From contig CM077027.1 in the NCBI GenBank assembly GCA_039090855.1, positions 101,722,424-101,786,423 on the forward strand: DNA of 64,000 nucleotides, read 5' to 3'. Origin of the DNA: Macrothele yani (Eukaryota; Arthropoda; Arachnida; Araneae; Macrothelidae). The translations under genes and the position numbers were made by a program. The notes beneath the pieces were generated by a model. It was not told the origin of the DNA. It saw only the letters and a program-made list of their open reading frames with translations, and did not search any database. Numbering within the stretch: the first letter of the stretch is position 1; each line of letters opens with the position of its first letter. Shown piece by piece: positions 47,540 to 57,334 of this stretch.

Positions 47540-47660
47540 GCGGTCGTCAGAGCCCCTTTAGTGGGAACAGGATGTACCACGAGAAGGCGGGGTTGACATT
47601 TGTCAAGGAGAGGCTGTGATGTTACGCATCACCTGACCTTACATCCCTGACCTTACATCC
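47540..47660 (-). other. Conserved RTE 5' leader, candidate self-cleaving ribozyme
   Basis: In sense the element begins GGATGTAAGGTCAG. Seven bases pair with TACATCC (47570-47576 on the plus strand read GGATGTA). Between them lie two perfect hairpins, GTGATG/CATCAC and TTGACA/TGTCAA. Then CCC/GGG can form a short stem, followed by CTGAC, able to pair with GTCAG just inside the first helix. This order (P1, P2, P3, P1', P4, P2') is that of HDV-like ribozymes known at the 5' ends of some LINEs. Copies 1 (9433-9542) and 5 (63510-63627) have the same layout; there the first helix has one G-U in place of A-U. The inner part is longer than usual, so the assignment is tentative. Confidence 0.35.
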
Positions 47661-48099
47661 ACAGCATATATACAGTGGAATCTCCTCTACACATTTCTGA
47701 GTTCTATGTTTTTCGCTTTTATACATAATCTTGCATTAGTCCCAAAATTGTATTGAAATTGTTTTTTTAACTTGAATATATGTAATTCATTTACACACTT
47801 TTTGTCATTATACCTTAAAATTTTAATTTCAGATTATTAGAAACACACGATTCTTTCATACGTAACCCGGTATGTTATAACTTTGAGAGAAGGGTCATTC
47901 CATGAGCAATCAACAAATGGGGGTTACATCATAGTCATGGATTTTGCTGTAATTTTAATCATCAATCTATGCATAGCTTGAAATAAGAAATTTAACTTCC
48001 ACGTTGTTATTCTGTTTACTCTCTGGAACACTACGTGAATTACGTGGAGACTACATGCCCCAATAGTTAATTTTAAAAAATGACCTTTGTATTCTTAAT
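47661..48099. other. Spacer, nothing recognised
   Basis: AT-rich intronic sequence with no coding or repeat signature. Confidence 0.4.
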
Positions 48100-48850
48100 T
48101 TAAGTCCATCACAAATGTCTCCAAAATTTAAGATTCACGTGTGACCCATCCATAGAAATTTTTAAAAGATTTGCCAAATTTAAATCTGATGAGTCTTCAC
48201 AAAAATTTTCATATAAATGCTGGGCAGTAGAATGGCCAAGGAAAACTGAATTAGAAAAATGAACCTTCATTTCATTAGAATTTTCAGGCCAGTATCTAAT
48301 TATTAAGTCCATTTGCCCTTTTGGGGCAACAGCATTCAGAGCTTCATCAATACATTGTACAAAATATGACGGTGAAATTTCTTTCAATAGCAAAGCATGA
48401 AAATATGAGGCCAAACCAAAAGTAATGAAGTACGCCATTTTCGTGCTCCCCAAGCTGATATTATTCGCTACCTCACTATCAGGGAACATGGCTTATCTGT
48501 GCTGCATTCTTGAAGCCATTGTAGGAGGAGTGTGTCATCACTAATTTGAGAGTCCACAAAATTTTGGACGTAAGAGTTTTTTTTTTTTTGTTTTTTTTAG
48601 CAACATAATTCGCCACTGAAGACCATGCCAATGTCGAGTTTAACTCCTCTTTTCATATTTTTTTTATCACTTTCAACACTAAAAGCATTGCTAAATAAGG
48701 TAAAAATACATACTTGCTTTGTACGCTCAACTGACTTCCGCTGCTTAACACTCTTCTCATGACTGAATATCTTGTCTGCCCATGTTGCTTAAGTCGAAAG
48801 TTTTGTAGCAAAGTCGACAACGTGCTTTATACGAGTCCATGTTTGCTCAT
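48100..48850 (-). pseudogene. BED-finger TE-type gene, broken
   Basis: At the upstream end, near 48780-48840, CRLCYKTFDLSNMGRQDIQS resembles a BED-type or related zinc finger (CxxC...MG...H); the expected His is lost by a frame change that gives a stop. The main body (48109-48489) reads LGSTKMAYFITFGLASYFHA and then GQMDLIIRYWPEN, FLGHSTAQHLYENF and ISMDGSHVNLKFW. This order (LGxTKxxYxxxFGL...QMDxxxRxW...FLGHxxA...SMDGPxVNxKF) is known from multi-copy uncharacterised proteins in fishes and arthropods. Transposase function is inference. Confidence 0.6.
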
Positions 48851-49380
48851 TTTGAACAAAATCCTAACGTGCAACAATGTAAAAGCAGCCTGAAGATCTT
48901 TTAACTCAAAGACTACTCAAATCTCATGTGCTTCCACCTGAAAGATAATGCTAAAATATGACAACCTGTACGTATGGTTGTGTTCTCATTCACAGGAGCA
49001 ACTTTGCATCAAAAAAGAGCTGGAGGAGAGAAGGGAAGTGCCGCTAGCACCAGCATTCCCTTCCCCTTTATTCAGAGGAGACCGCAGAGGCATGGGAAAT
49101 CTTTGCCTCTGCGCGAATATCATGCGCTCTCCCCTTTCTCTCTTTCAGCAACAGTGGCACATGACCTTCTTGTTTCTCCCTTGGACTTCTGGGCTCAGCA
49201 GCGAATGGAACTGGCTAGCGAAGGAGAATTCAGGTCCAAAATAGGATAAAATCTTAACACTTGGCAGGTCTGACAAGGGATCGCTTATTTTCCAGTATAG
49301 TTGTGCAGATTTTCTAGGTTTTGGTCAAAAATAGCAATTTCCCCAGACGTTTTTGGACACAATCAAATTCCCTGACAATT
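48851..49380. other. Spacer, nothing recognised
   Basis: Mixed-composition intron sequence; 49000-49250 is GC-richer. Overlapping open frames on the plus strand match no known protein. Confidence 0.4.
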
Positions 49381-49550
49381 ACAGACCATGGGAACCCTGC
49401 TACAGAATATCACCTTTTTTTATCGTTACAGAACGCCTTCACTCTCCAAACCTTCGATGATGTGAAAACGGCATTACAAGACTATTTCACACACGCAGAT
49501 TTTTTTGCCAAAGCAATAAAACCGTTCCGCAGTGCAGTTTTTGGCTAGCT
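49381..49550 (+). pseudogene. Short mariner transposase C-terminal relic
   Basis: The plus strand reads EYHLFLSLQNAFTLQTFDDV and then YFTHADFFAKAI. This corresponds to the DYHLFRSLQ...F...EDVK...FFA...FY..GI segment downstream of the third catalytic Asp in mariner transposases. Only this fragment survives. Confidence 0.6.
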
Positions 49551-50194
49551 TTCACACAAGCTGTTTCATTGCTAGAACAGAGGAAAAAGTGCTTGAAGGA
49601 CGAGCGGATATTATCAGTGTTTTTTTGTTCAACAACACATTGTTCCTCAACCCCTCTTACACGAGGGACTGTTTTATTGCACTAGTGGACGATCGGCTGG
49701 CCGCCTGTGTGAACATCTTGCCTTACAGCTATGTTTCTCTTAATTTGAAGGGCATTTTCGCCATCCGGTTTGTAGCAAACCCCTCGGAAGCTGAGTGGCT
49801 ACCGTGTTGGAATTTTTACCGCTTCCGAGCTTCTGAAAGTCTCGGTATAACTCTATAGTCCGCTTCAAACCAAGCAGTAAGACAGCCGAGAGATTTATTG
49901 CTTCGGCAGAAAAACTCTGCTTGTGTAAAACTGGCCTAAAACACAGGAGTTTTTCTGGTGTGGGATTCACCTACTCATAGGCAGATGGCAAAAGATGGCA
50001 AATGTGAAATCCTAGGTACGTTATTCGTTGTGTTCTCCTTTCGGCTAACCTTCCAAAAGTGGCCCGCTCCGATAGATGGTGCCACAGTAGTACTTCACCT
50101 CTCCTCCTTTCACGTTAAATGTGTTATAGCTACTTACATCACTTTGTTCTCTTGGTACATGTTTTTTTTTTTTATGCTTACATTCCTATGGATA
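49551..50194. other. Spacer, nothing recognised
   Basis: No recognisable gene. Some GC-richer stretches may be old transposon sequence. A T-rich run occurs at 50162-50172. Confidence 0.35.
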
Positions 50195-50460
50195 TAGTAG
50201 GAAGGCTTGGTTGTGATGGAATCATCGTCGAATTGGTTGAAGCCAAAGTGGGAAAACGCAAGTACACTTGTGGTCATCTCGTCGAGGGGCACCTGGATTT
50301 TTGGCATCTTTGAAAGAGATACCAAGTGGTTCAGGGTGGAGATCTGTCCTGATAACAACAGATCTGAAGAGACATTGCTGCCCCTCATCATCAAACGCGT
50401 CGAGCCAGGAACAACCATTATGACAGACCAGTGGGCATATTATGGAATATTTATTCCGAC
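50195..50460 (+). pseudogene. Merlin (IS1016-type) DNA transposase relic
   Basis: One frame reads DGIIVELVEAKVGKRKYTCG and then HLVEGHLDFW; the next frame continues GTWIFGIFERDTKWF, SEETLLPLIIKRVEPGTTI and MTDQWAYY. The order matches Merlin/IS1595-type transposases (GGxxxVEIDExxFGxRKYxRGHxVEGxWxFGGIER...TLLPxIxxxIxPGTTIxSDxWxAY). The first catalytic Asp (EIDE) has become Val (ELVE), and a frame change lies near 50290. Only the DDE core remains. Confidence 0.82.
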
Positions 50461-51978
50461 GGAATTGCAGTCTTTCCTCAGAACATTGCTTTGAAGTCCT
50501 GATTCGTGCGATCAGGAAGTTCTTCCCTGGCAGATAAAACTTTTCTTGCTTTTATTCTGCTAGGTAGAGTTTCAATATTCATGAGGAAAACTTATTCTTC
50601 CGTCATAATAAATATTTCACACATATGCCACAATGTACATTCATAAAGGTCTTTTAAAGGCCATCTTTAATCCATATTATTCACTTCCTTTGCCACTTTC
50701 ACAATGTAGCGATAACGTGTCGCCATCTATCATAGCTTTAGAAAACTACTTCTGGGCCACATTTGGAAGGTTTACCCTTTCTTTTGTAGCCTACAAAAAC
50801 CAGTAGAACTTATGCACACACCCAATACCAGCAGTTTTGTTAAGAAAAACTAATACATCAAGCTCCTCGCAGAAGAAAGCAGTATTTGTTTGCCTTGAAA
50901 AAGTCATTAGAAAATATGCTAAAGCTTGGTGCATATCCAACAATAAAAATGGGTGTTCCTATAAATTAGTTTGTATCACCTATAATAATGTTTCTTCTTA
51001 CCCACCTTAATCTTGCACTAATCATGCCACACGAAGTATTTGAAAAAAAAAATTATTAGTCAAATGCAGCATTCAGTAGGAAGTGCAGTAGTATTTTGCT
51101 TTACAGTGCTTGCTATGACTTAAAAGTATTTTTAAAAAATGGATACCAAAGAAGAGTAATTTTATTTTCTACACTTTTCTTTTTATTTTAGAAAACCATA
51201 TAAATATTATCTTAATAACTTCCTCCTGTTGCATTGCGATTCTCTGAAATCAAGTATTCATAAATGTCTTTTCTGTCAAGGAAATTAATTCATTAATATG
51301 GACCTGCAAGTAATGGTGGTGCTGTGGGGTGTTAGTCCCCCCTCCCATAAAAAAAGATAAGAGCAATTCCTATGCAAATACAGTTTCAATAGAAGTCTCT
51401 TAGCTCTAATCTCTCCAACCTGATTGCCACCATCCATACAGAAATTTTGCATCTGTCACTGTCTGCATGTTTTTGTATTTTTCCCTCCTTGAAAGTTAAA
51501 AGCTATCATAATTTTTTTAATTAATGGAAAATAAAAATTTCAAAATGTATATTCTTTCACACATACATATATTGATTGATCTTTAAATAATGATTATCTT
51601 TTCGCCGTTGTATTCGGAAAATAAGAAATCACTGGGTTCTCATTCTTTGCTGCAACCAAATGAGATTATTTTTCCAAAGTTACCACAATCATTTGGCTAG
51701 CTAGCAGGCAAGTTAAAACGGAACTCCGGAAATTTATCTCCCAGCATAAAATTTGGGTACTTGCCGTCAAATAAAATTTCCATTTTGGATCCTTAAGTAC
51801 ATAGCAGACAAGCATCTAGCATTTCCTATACATCCTCTCTAATGAGAGGAGGAAGACAATTTACTTAACCCCCACAAGTCTGCATCGGTCTTGTGTAAAA
51901 ATACCATTCATACCTTCGAAATACACTTTGGTACTGAGAAGGCAAACTAATGAAACAGACAATAAAAGAATTACATAC
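50461..51978. other. 5' part of SUCLA2 intron 1, nothing recognised
   Basis: AT-rich intron starting at the exon 1 donor (51978) and running down to the Merlin relic. No repeat or coding signature was recognised. Confidence 0.45.
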
Positions 51979-52050
51979 ACCGGATAGGATATTATTCGTT
52001 GCCCTTGAGCTGCAGGACTTCCCAAACAACCTACACACAACATTCGCCAT
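51979..52050 (-). CDS. SUCLA2: Succinyl-CoA ligase [ADP-forming] beta subunit, exon 1
   Basis: From an ATG at 52050 (context GCAATGG) the exon encodes 24 residues, MANVVCRLFGKSC then SSRATNNILSG, and ends at a GTATGT donor in phase 0. Exon 2 begins in phase 0 with LKNGPLPNF, so the junction LSG-LKNG is in frame. The peptide has two Arg and one Lys, many Ser/Ala/Asn and no acidic residue, as in mitochondrial presequences. The open frame extends upstream without another ATG, so this is the first available start. The assignment rests on position, strand, phase and composition; a transcript would settle it. Confidence 0.72.
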
Positions 52051-52500
52051 TGCTAAAATACCACGATTACGGTTAGAGCCATTAATCAGCTGATGGTTAT
52101 TTCTTTTTGACCTTCGCACTTTCGGTATCAGTTAATGACCCACGCATTATCAACATGCATGATAAAGAGTGGGAAAGGAATTCATTCACAAAAAGTATTA
52201 ACAACAAAAAAAGAGAAAGAGAGAGTCAAGATGCATTAAATAATCATCTGCACAATAAGTACCCGGTTTATTACAGTAACGCAACATATAATAAACAGCT
52301 GTTGCACAAAATAGGGGAGTCGAAAAAAAAAACATCCTGTGCCGCAATAAACAAATTAAGATAGGCCAGCCTTAATTGCTGCCAAAGACCTTGTGTGAGT
52401 GGCAGCAGCTGCCGACATTTTGATCGCAGAGCTTGTACGGCAAAGCGGCATGTTTCGTGTGTAATCAACTTAATTAAGTTCTATTTGACTGCGTGAAAAA
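52051..52500 (-). promoter_or_regulatory. Presumed SUCLA2 5' UTR and promoter region
   Basis: This lies directly upstream of the proposed start codon. 52370-52460 is GC- and CpG-richer than its surroundings. ATCAGCTGAT at about 52087-52096 is a palindromic E-box. No clear TATA box was seen, which is usual for housekeeping mitochondrial genes. The transcription start is not determinable from sequence alone. Confidence 0.35.
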
Positions 52501-53010
52501 AGAATTTTACGTTGTTATATTCCTGCGTATTAATTTTTTTCAGTGGCGGATAAATTATAGGTTTCACCTTTAAACTTACGATTAAAGAAAGCATCATTAT
52601 CGTAATTTTGGGGGGATATGAAATAACTAAAGGGAAACGTCGCATGTCCTACGTGTAAAATATATTTCGGCTTCAGCTGCTTTCAAACTGCGTGATGCAG
52701 TTGCATAAAATTCGTATTTCACACTCTAAGTAATGTCAAAAATCATTTTAATGTGGCCATTTGTTTATTCTTAAGAGAAGTTGCCGAGAACAAAACTTTT
52801 AACTGGAGGTTTTTCCCGCACTATTATGAGTTTATAATAGCTACTTAACGGGAGACAAAATAAATAAAATCAAATATGATAAAAAGAAATGCCCTCTTTA
52901 CATAATTTAGAGTTTAGACAAATTCAAATCTCGCGGACTGAATGTCTCGAAAAAGAGAATTGTTTTAACCTAAAAATTTGTAGCTCATTAAAAAGTTTTT
53001 TTCGTTGATT
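52501..53010. other. Upstream intergenic sequence, nothing recognised
   Basis: AT-rich sequence upstream of the presumed SUCLA2 promoter, ending at a SINE. Confidence 0.4.
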
Positions 53011-53221
53011 TTTTATTGGAGGTTTAACGACCACCGGGAGCAACTCAATGGGCTATAAGCAGTCGCCCGTCCTTAATTTAGGGTCACTGGTTCCAGGGAA
53101 GGGAAAGAGCCAGTGCCGTAAGACAAACACAACATCCATGCCTCACCGGCATTCGAACCCGGACCCTTTTCGGACGAATGATCAGAGGCCATCGCTTAGA
53201 CCACTGCGCCACCGGGGCGGC
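53011..53221 (-). mobile_element. tRNA-derived SINE
   Basis: Sense on the minus strand: head GCCGCCCCGGTGGCGCAGTG, box B GGGTTCGAATGCCGG, a body with CCCTGGAACCAGTGACCC, and an A-rich 3' tail. It is the same family as the copy at 21.0 kb. The head resembles a tRNA (box A GTGGCGCAGTGGTC), but it is an internal pol III promoter of a SINE and not a tRNA gene. Confidence 0.88.
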
Positions 53222-53270
53222 AAAGTTTTGTTTGATTGAAAATTTGTACAGCTCATTAAATCTGGCTATA

Positions 53271-53657
53271 TATTTTTTTTAATGAAGGTTTAACGACCAC
53301 CTTGAGCAACTCATTGGGCCCGTCCCTAATTTAGAGCCGTCCGGGTTCGAATCCCGGTCAGGCATGGATGTTGTGTTTGTCTTACGGCACTGGCTCTCTC
53401 CCTTCCCTGGAACCAGTGACTCTAAATTAGGGACGGGCGACTGCTTATAGCCCATTGAGTTGCTCACGGTGGTCGTTAAACCTCCAATCAAAAAAAATAA
53501 TAATAATAATAATTTAGAGCCACTGGTTCCAGGGAAGGGAGAGAGCCAGTGCCGTAAGACAAACACAACATCCATGCCTCACCGGGACTCGAACCCGGAC
53601 CCCTTACGGACGAATGATCAGAGACCATCGCTTAGACCGCTGCGCCACCGGGACGGC
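53271..53657 (-). mobile_element. SINE split by another SINE
   Basis: The tail half lies at 53271-53338 and the head half at 53522-53657, both in minus sense. They are separated by an opposite-strand SINE. Removing the insert and one copy of TAATTTAGAGCC restores a continuous SINE of normal order. The head keeps box B GGGTTCGAGTCCCGG. Confidence 0.88.
53339..53509 (+). mobile_element. 5'-truncated SINE nested in a SINE
   Basis: Plus-sense copy starting at GTCCGGGTTCGAATCCCGG, therefore lacking box A, and ending in AAAAAAA(TAA)n. It is flanked by the 12-bp target duplication TAATTTAGAGCC at 53327-53338 and 53510-53521. This is a clear LINE-mediated insertion. Confidence 0.9.
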
Positions 53658-53891
53658 TTTCACGATTTTCCAGTCTATGTGTCTTAAAGGTCTTTGATTG
53701 CTGCAAATCGGCATTTATGATCGACACCGAGTTCAAAACATAAGACCAAAAAATCTGAAAGTTATATTTTCATATTTACTAACATATTTAACCACACTTA
53801 AAGAAAGAAAAACGATTTTAAAAAGAGTAAAACATGGTGATTTTTTTCAGAACATTTGAAATTGCATATTTAAGTTATTTACCCAATTAAC

Positions 53892-54108
53892 CATTGCCAT
53901 CCCAGTGGTCTAAGCGCCGGCTTCTGACCATTCGTCAGAGATGGGTCCAGGTTCGAATGGCAGTGAGGCATGGAAATTTTATTAGTCTTACGGAACTGGT
54001 TCCCTCTCTTCCCTGGAACCAGTGGTTCTAAATTAGGAACAGGCGACTGCTTTTATAGCCCATCGAGTTGCTCATGGTGGTCATTATAAACCCTAAACAA
54101 AAATAATT
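53892..54108 (+). mobile_element. Diverged SINE copy
   Basis: Plus sense: TCCCAGTGGTCTAAGCGCCG head, CCAGGTTCGAATGGC box B, CCCTGGAACCAGTGGTTCTA body and CAAAAATAAT tail. It is more diverged than the 53.0-53.7 kb copies. Confidence 0.8.
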
Positions 54109-54335
54109 ATTTGACCATTCTGTATTGTTTCAACTCCCTTTTTTTCATTGTTTAATTCCAGGTGTGTCAGACTCTGACAGTCAGAGGTGTAGCAGCTGTC
54201 GGTTGCTCTGACGGAAGTTAGAATAAGATATCTGGAGATGCCCTCGTCAATGAAGATGTACCACTTTATGTGAAGCCTATAACCGCTGACAAACCTGGTG
54301 GTTTTTCAGTCCATTCCAATTGCTTTTCACTCCCC

Positions 54336-54539
54336 GTTGGCCCAGTAATCTAAGCGATGACTCCTGAAAACTCGTCCGAGATGGGTTGAGGTTCAAATCC
54401 CGTGATGCATTGATCTTATTTTGTCTTACGGCGCTGGCTCTCTTCCTTCCCTGAAACCAGTGGCTCTAAATTAGGAACGGGCGACTTCTTATAACCATTG
54501 AGTTGTCCATGATGGTCATTTGACCTTCAATAAAAATAA
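54336..54539 (+). mobile_element. Diverged SINE copy
   Basis: Plus sense: GTTGGCCCAGTAATCTAAGC head, GAGGTTCAAATCCCG box B, CCCTGAAACCAGTGGCTCTA body and AATAAAAATAAA tail. A possible extra tail fragment (GGTGATGGTTAAACCC) follows near 54560. Confidence 0.78.
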
Positions 54540-54672
54540 ACAGCCCTATGAATTATTCATGGTGATGGTTAAACCCAAAAGAAAGCAATCAACGAATATT
54601 TTATGGATGACACTATAGACCGTATGCATAGCAAACTAGAAAGAAGTCTAGTTGGCTGTGGACCGTATGCAT

Positions 54673-54680
54673 TGACGTCA
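54673..54680. promoter_or_regulatory. Perfect CRE palindrome TGACGTCA
   Basis: It lies about 85 bp upstream of the start of a coding-like segment at 54764 and follows a pair of GACCGTATGCA direct repeats at about 54608 and 54661. Functional relevance is untested. Confidence 0.3.
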
Positions 54681-54763
54681 CAAAACCGCAGTTGGCGCCA
54701 CTTTTTCGTCTGCTGCTTTCTTGCAGAAAACCTGGTGTACAAGTGAGATGAAAGATACATTGC

Positions 54764-54886
54764 ATGGGTTACGTCAGTGAGTTATCTGGTGATCAAAAAC
54801 AGCTTTATTCTGATAAATTAAAGTTATTGGGCAATTGTGGTGACTCATATGAAATTCAATACTCACTTTTCCTAAACAATATTGTA
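54764..54886 (+). CDS. Possible first exon of a multi-copy invertebrate protein
   Basis: It starts MGYVSELSGDQKQLYSDKLK and continues GNCGDSYEIQYSLFLNN, resembling the N-terminus of an uncharacterised family (LSxEQKxxYxxKLxxLGxxDPYxI...NN) common in animals and often followed by an intron here. A GTAGGA after NNI could be the donor. The continuation was not found downstream, so it may be a solitary remnant. Confidence 0.35.
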
Positions 54887-54960
54887 GGAAAGGGAATGTT
54901 TTTGCTTGAAAGGAACTCAAAATTCTGCATTCCCGCACAGCCACCGCTTCTGTGCTAAGA

Positions 54961-55331
54961 GTACTTTCACACAGATAATTAAGAGAAGAACGTCTTGTCA
55001 TCTTTGGCTAATTATTTAATTTAAAAGTTTACCTTTCAATAATTTAGATACTCCCCAACCTGAAACTTAAGCTAAGGTAAAAATCCTGAGCTTTACACAG
55101 GTAAGGCTATAATAATAATAAAATTCTGGCGAGCAGCACTTAGTCACTCCACCTTATATATAATAATGACAATAATACAGTGGCGGTTAGTGGTAGGAAA
55201 AATAGGTGAAGAGCTGCAAGAGCAATATGACAAGATATCTACTGTCTTAAATGAAAATCAGTTAATGAGAACATACCTATTTTTTTACATATTAGATAAA
55301 TTCTTCTTCCCTTTATAGCTGGAAATTTGTC
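54961..55331. other. Spacer, nothing recognised
   Basis: AT-rich with short (TAA)n-like tracts around 55110-55180. No gene was seen. Confidence 0.4.
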
Positions 55332-55333
55332 GA

Positions 55334-55996
55334 TTATGTCGTCAGAAAATGGGTGTTTCTTCGTGACATCAAGAAAATGTCTTTCTGAATAGAAATATTT
55401 GCCAAAGAAATAAGTTTATCTGGAGAAATAGTGTTTCTGGAGTAAGTTTGTATTTTTTTAAGGCAAGAAAAACTTCTTTCCACTGAAACACTTGCAGATG
55501 CAATTGTTAAAATCAGGGAAACCAGTTTATAAACTTCTGTAAAAATGCCTTTATCTTCATGAAGCACTCGAAGAAGGTCATGAGTCGATATATTCCTTAA
55601 TTTTTCATCAGCATATACAAGACTCAGTTCATCTTTAAGGCGCTGGTGTTTAGTAAAAAATTTTCCGTAAAAATGTTGTAGATTTTCAAACGCGTGAGAG
55701 GGAAAGCATGAATTAAATTGGTCGAATTTGGTTGGGTCAGCAAGCCAGGCAAATTGAAGTTTAAGTTTCTCACAGTCTTGAAATCTTATATCCATTTCCA
55801 TAAGAATGTGGTACAAAATTTCAAAATACAATTGTTTATAATTTTGAAAAATTGTTTCTGGTGTAAGAGCAGCATATTCCCGTTTAGATCTGCTTATTTC
55901 TGTGATTTTGCTAGCTTTTCCAAACAGTGTTTCAAATACCTCATCGTTCCTTTTATGGCTCAAAATTTCATAAGTTGTTTTTAATTTGAGTAACAC
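55334..55996 (-). pseudogene. hAT transposase C-terminal part (ZMYM1-like)
   Basis: 220 residues on the minus strand: LKLKTTYEILSHKRNDEVFE, a helical middle region, then TIASASVSVERSFSCLKKIQ and TYSRNTISPDKLISLANISI at the end. The last part is the hAT C-terminal dimerisation region (SxSVERSFSxLKxIKTYLRNT). The N-terminal zinc finger and the DDE Asp residues are absent. The remaining frame is uninterrupted, so the copy is either young or part of a domesticated gene; no other exon was found. Confidence 0.82.
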
Positions 55997-57334
55997 AGTA
56001 GTAGTTTATGTCTAGTGATTTTTTCTGCAAAATTTCGAATAATAGATCGGTGAAGTCAAATATTTAATTAAATACTATTCCCAAAAATGTAAATTCAAAA
56101 GTGTTCATATCATTTAGAAACCCTTAAGCAAGTTGAACTGATTTTTTTTCTGATTGGTCGCTATTTGTGAAAAATTCGAATACTTCCTTCAATTTATCTC
56201 AATCTTCAACTATTACACATAATAATTTCGAAGTGGAGGACCATCGAGTTTCCGTTATGGTTGGCATGCATCTCGCGGTTGTTGATGTGAGTATATTGTT
56301 TTTTCACCACTCAGCGCAGCGATCAATTCGCTGAGTGGTGAAAAAACAAAGGAATTACACTGAGGCTTGCAAAAAATATTCGACACTTAGAAATTTTAGA
56401 AAAGCTCTGCTGTAATACAAGGTTCAAACGATGTACTAAGCAATAACAAAAACAGCTTGAGAAGCTTTATGCTTCATTTTTTCTGGAGTCCAGTCAAGTG
56501 TTCAGACATTACGTTTGCCCAATCGTAACATTATCCTCTTCCTTTATGATTGTCCTATTGACTTGTGTTGATAATCACACTGTTCCAAAACTTTGTCTAG
56601 CATTTTGTATAAAGCTTCTGACGTTCTATCTTCACTCACACCATGGAAACCCAAAAATCGCTCAACCAATACACCTTCCGAAACAACAGTTCTTATTATT
56701 AAAGGGCGGCTCGTGGCAAATAAAACAGGTGGGCCAGTAGCCGAAGTCAAACAATGAAATAAAAAAAAACTGTCATTATTAGGCCAACTATTCAGACCCC
56801 CACCCTACCCCCAAGATTCCTTTACTCTGCCTATGTTTACCCCTTTGACTCACAATAATGCCCAAATCAGGCAGCAATGTGTCAACTATTGTATTGCACG
56901 CGAAAAAAATTTCCTCAGAATAGAATGCATAATTATTAACAGAAAAATGTTAAAACTCCTTAAATAAAATTTTTACCTTAAAACATATGAGCATTAATTT
57001 ATGTTGGTTGTGCTTTGTGTTTCTTCAGATTTCTCAATTGAGGAATAATCACAGGATAAAAAAATATAGTGAAAAAATAATAACTCCAAATATATGCCGG
57101 GAGGGAAGTTTTCATGAATTTCGTCCCATATAGAATGAGTACAATACTACCATTTGCATTATTTTAAAGGTTTAACCTTTTTTTGAAGAACTTGTGAAAC
57201 CTAAAAACATATATGTACTCATGTGCAAATTATACTTACATGTTTTCTCATTTATTTATTTATTTTTAACATAGAAAATCCTCTCAGTTAAAACTGAAAT
57301 TAGTTCTGCAAAGCGCTTTGTAAACTTCATACTC
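55997..57334. other. Intergenic sequence, nothing recognised apart from a hairpin
   Basis: AT-rich. The only structured signal is the perfect hairpin at 56298-56347. The weak open frame at 56498-56740 matches no family I know. Confidence 0.4.
56298..56347. repeat. Perfect 19-bp inverted repeat
   Basis: GTTTTTTCACCACTCAGCG at 56298-56316 is exactly complementary to CGCTGAGTGGTGAAAAAAC at 56329-56347, with a 12-base loop. No coding or element boundary was recognised beside it. Confidence 0.9.

Larger units (their letters stand above)
44463..47660 (-). mobile_element. RTE LINE copy 4, full length
   Basis: The 3.2-kb element runs from the (CAT)n tail at 44463 to its 5' end GGATGTA at 47660. ACAGCATAT is duplicated at 44454-44462 and 47661-47669 as a 9-bp target duplication. 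The 5' end carries an extra 14-bp tandem copy of GGATGTAAGGTCAG. The sequence is very close to copy 5 and shares several variants with it against copy 1. Confidence 0.94.

Noticed and set aside
50195..50460. Bacterial insertion sequence or contamination
   Set aside because: Merlin elements are known in animals and the fragment is embedded and decayed within animal intron sequence.
52380..52470. ATGTCGGCAGC frame on the minus strand as SUCLA2 exon 1
   Set aside because: No donor gives the phase 0 needed for exon 2; the frame soon stops. More likely 5' UTR or promoter.
53339..53657. tRNA gene calls from the GGTTCGAATCCCGG boxes
   Set aside because: The tRNA-like heads are followed by a conserved SINE body and A-rich tail, occur in multiple copies and do not fold into a complete cloverleaf by eye.
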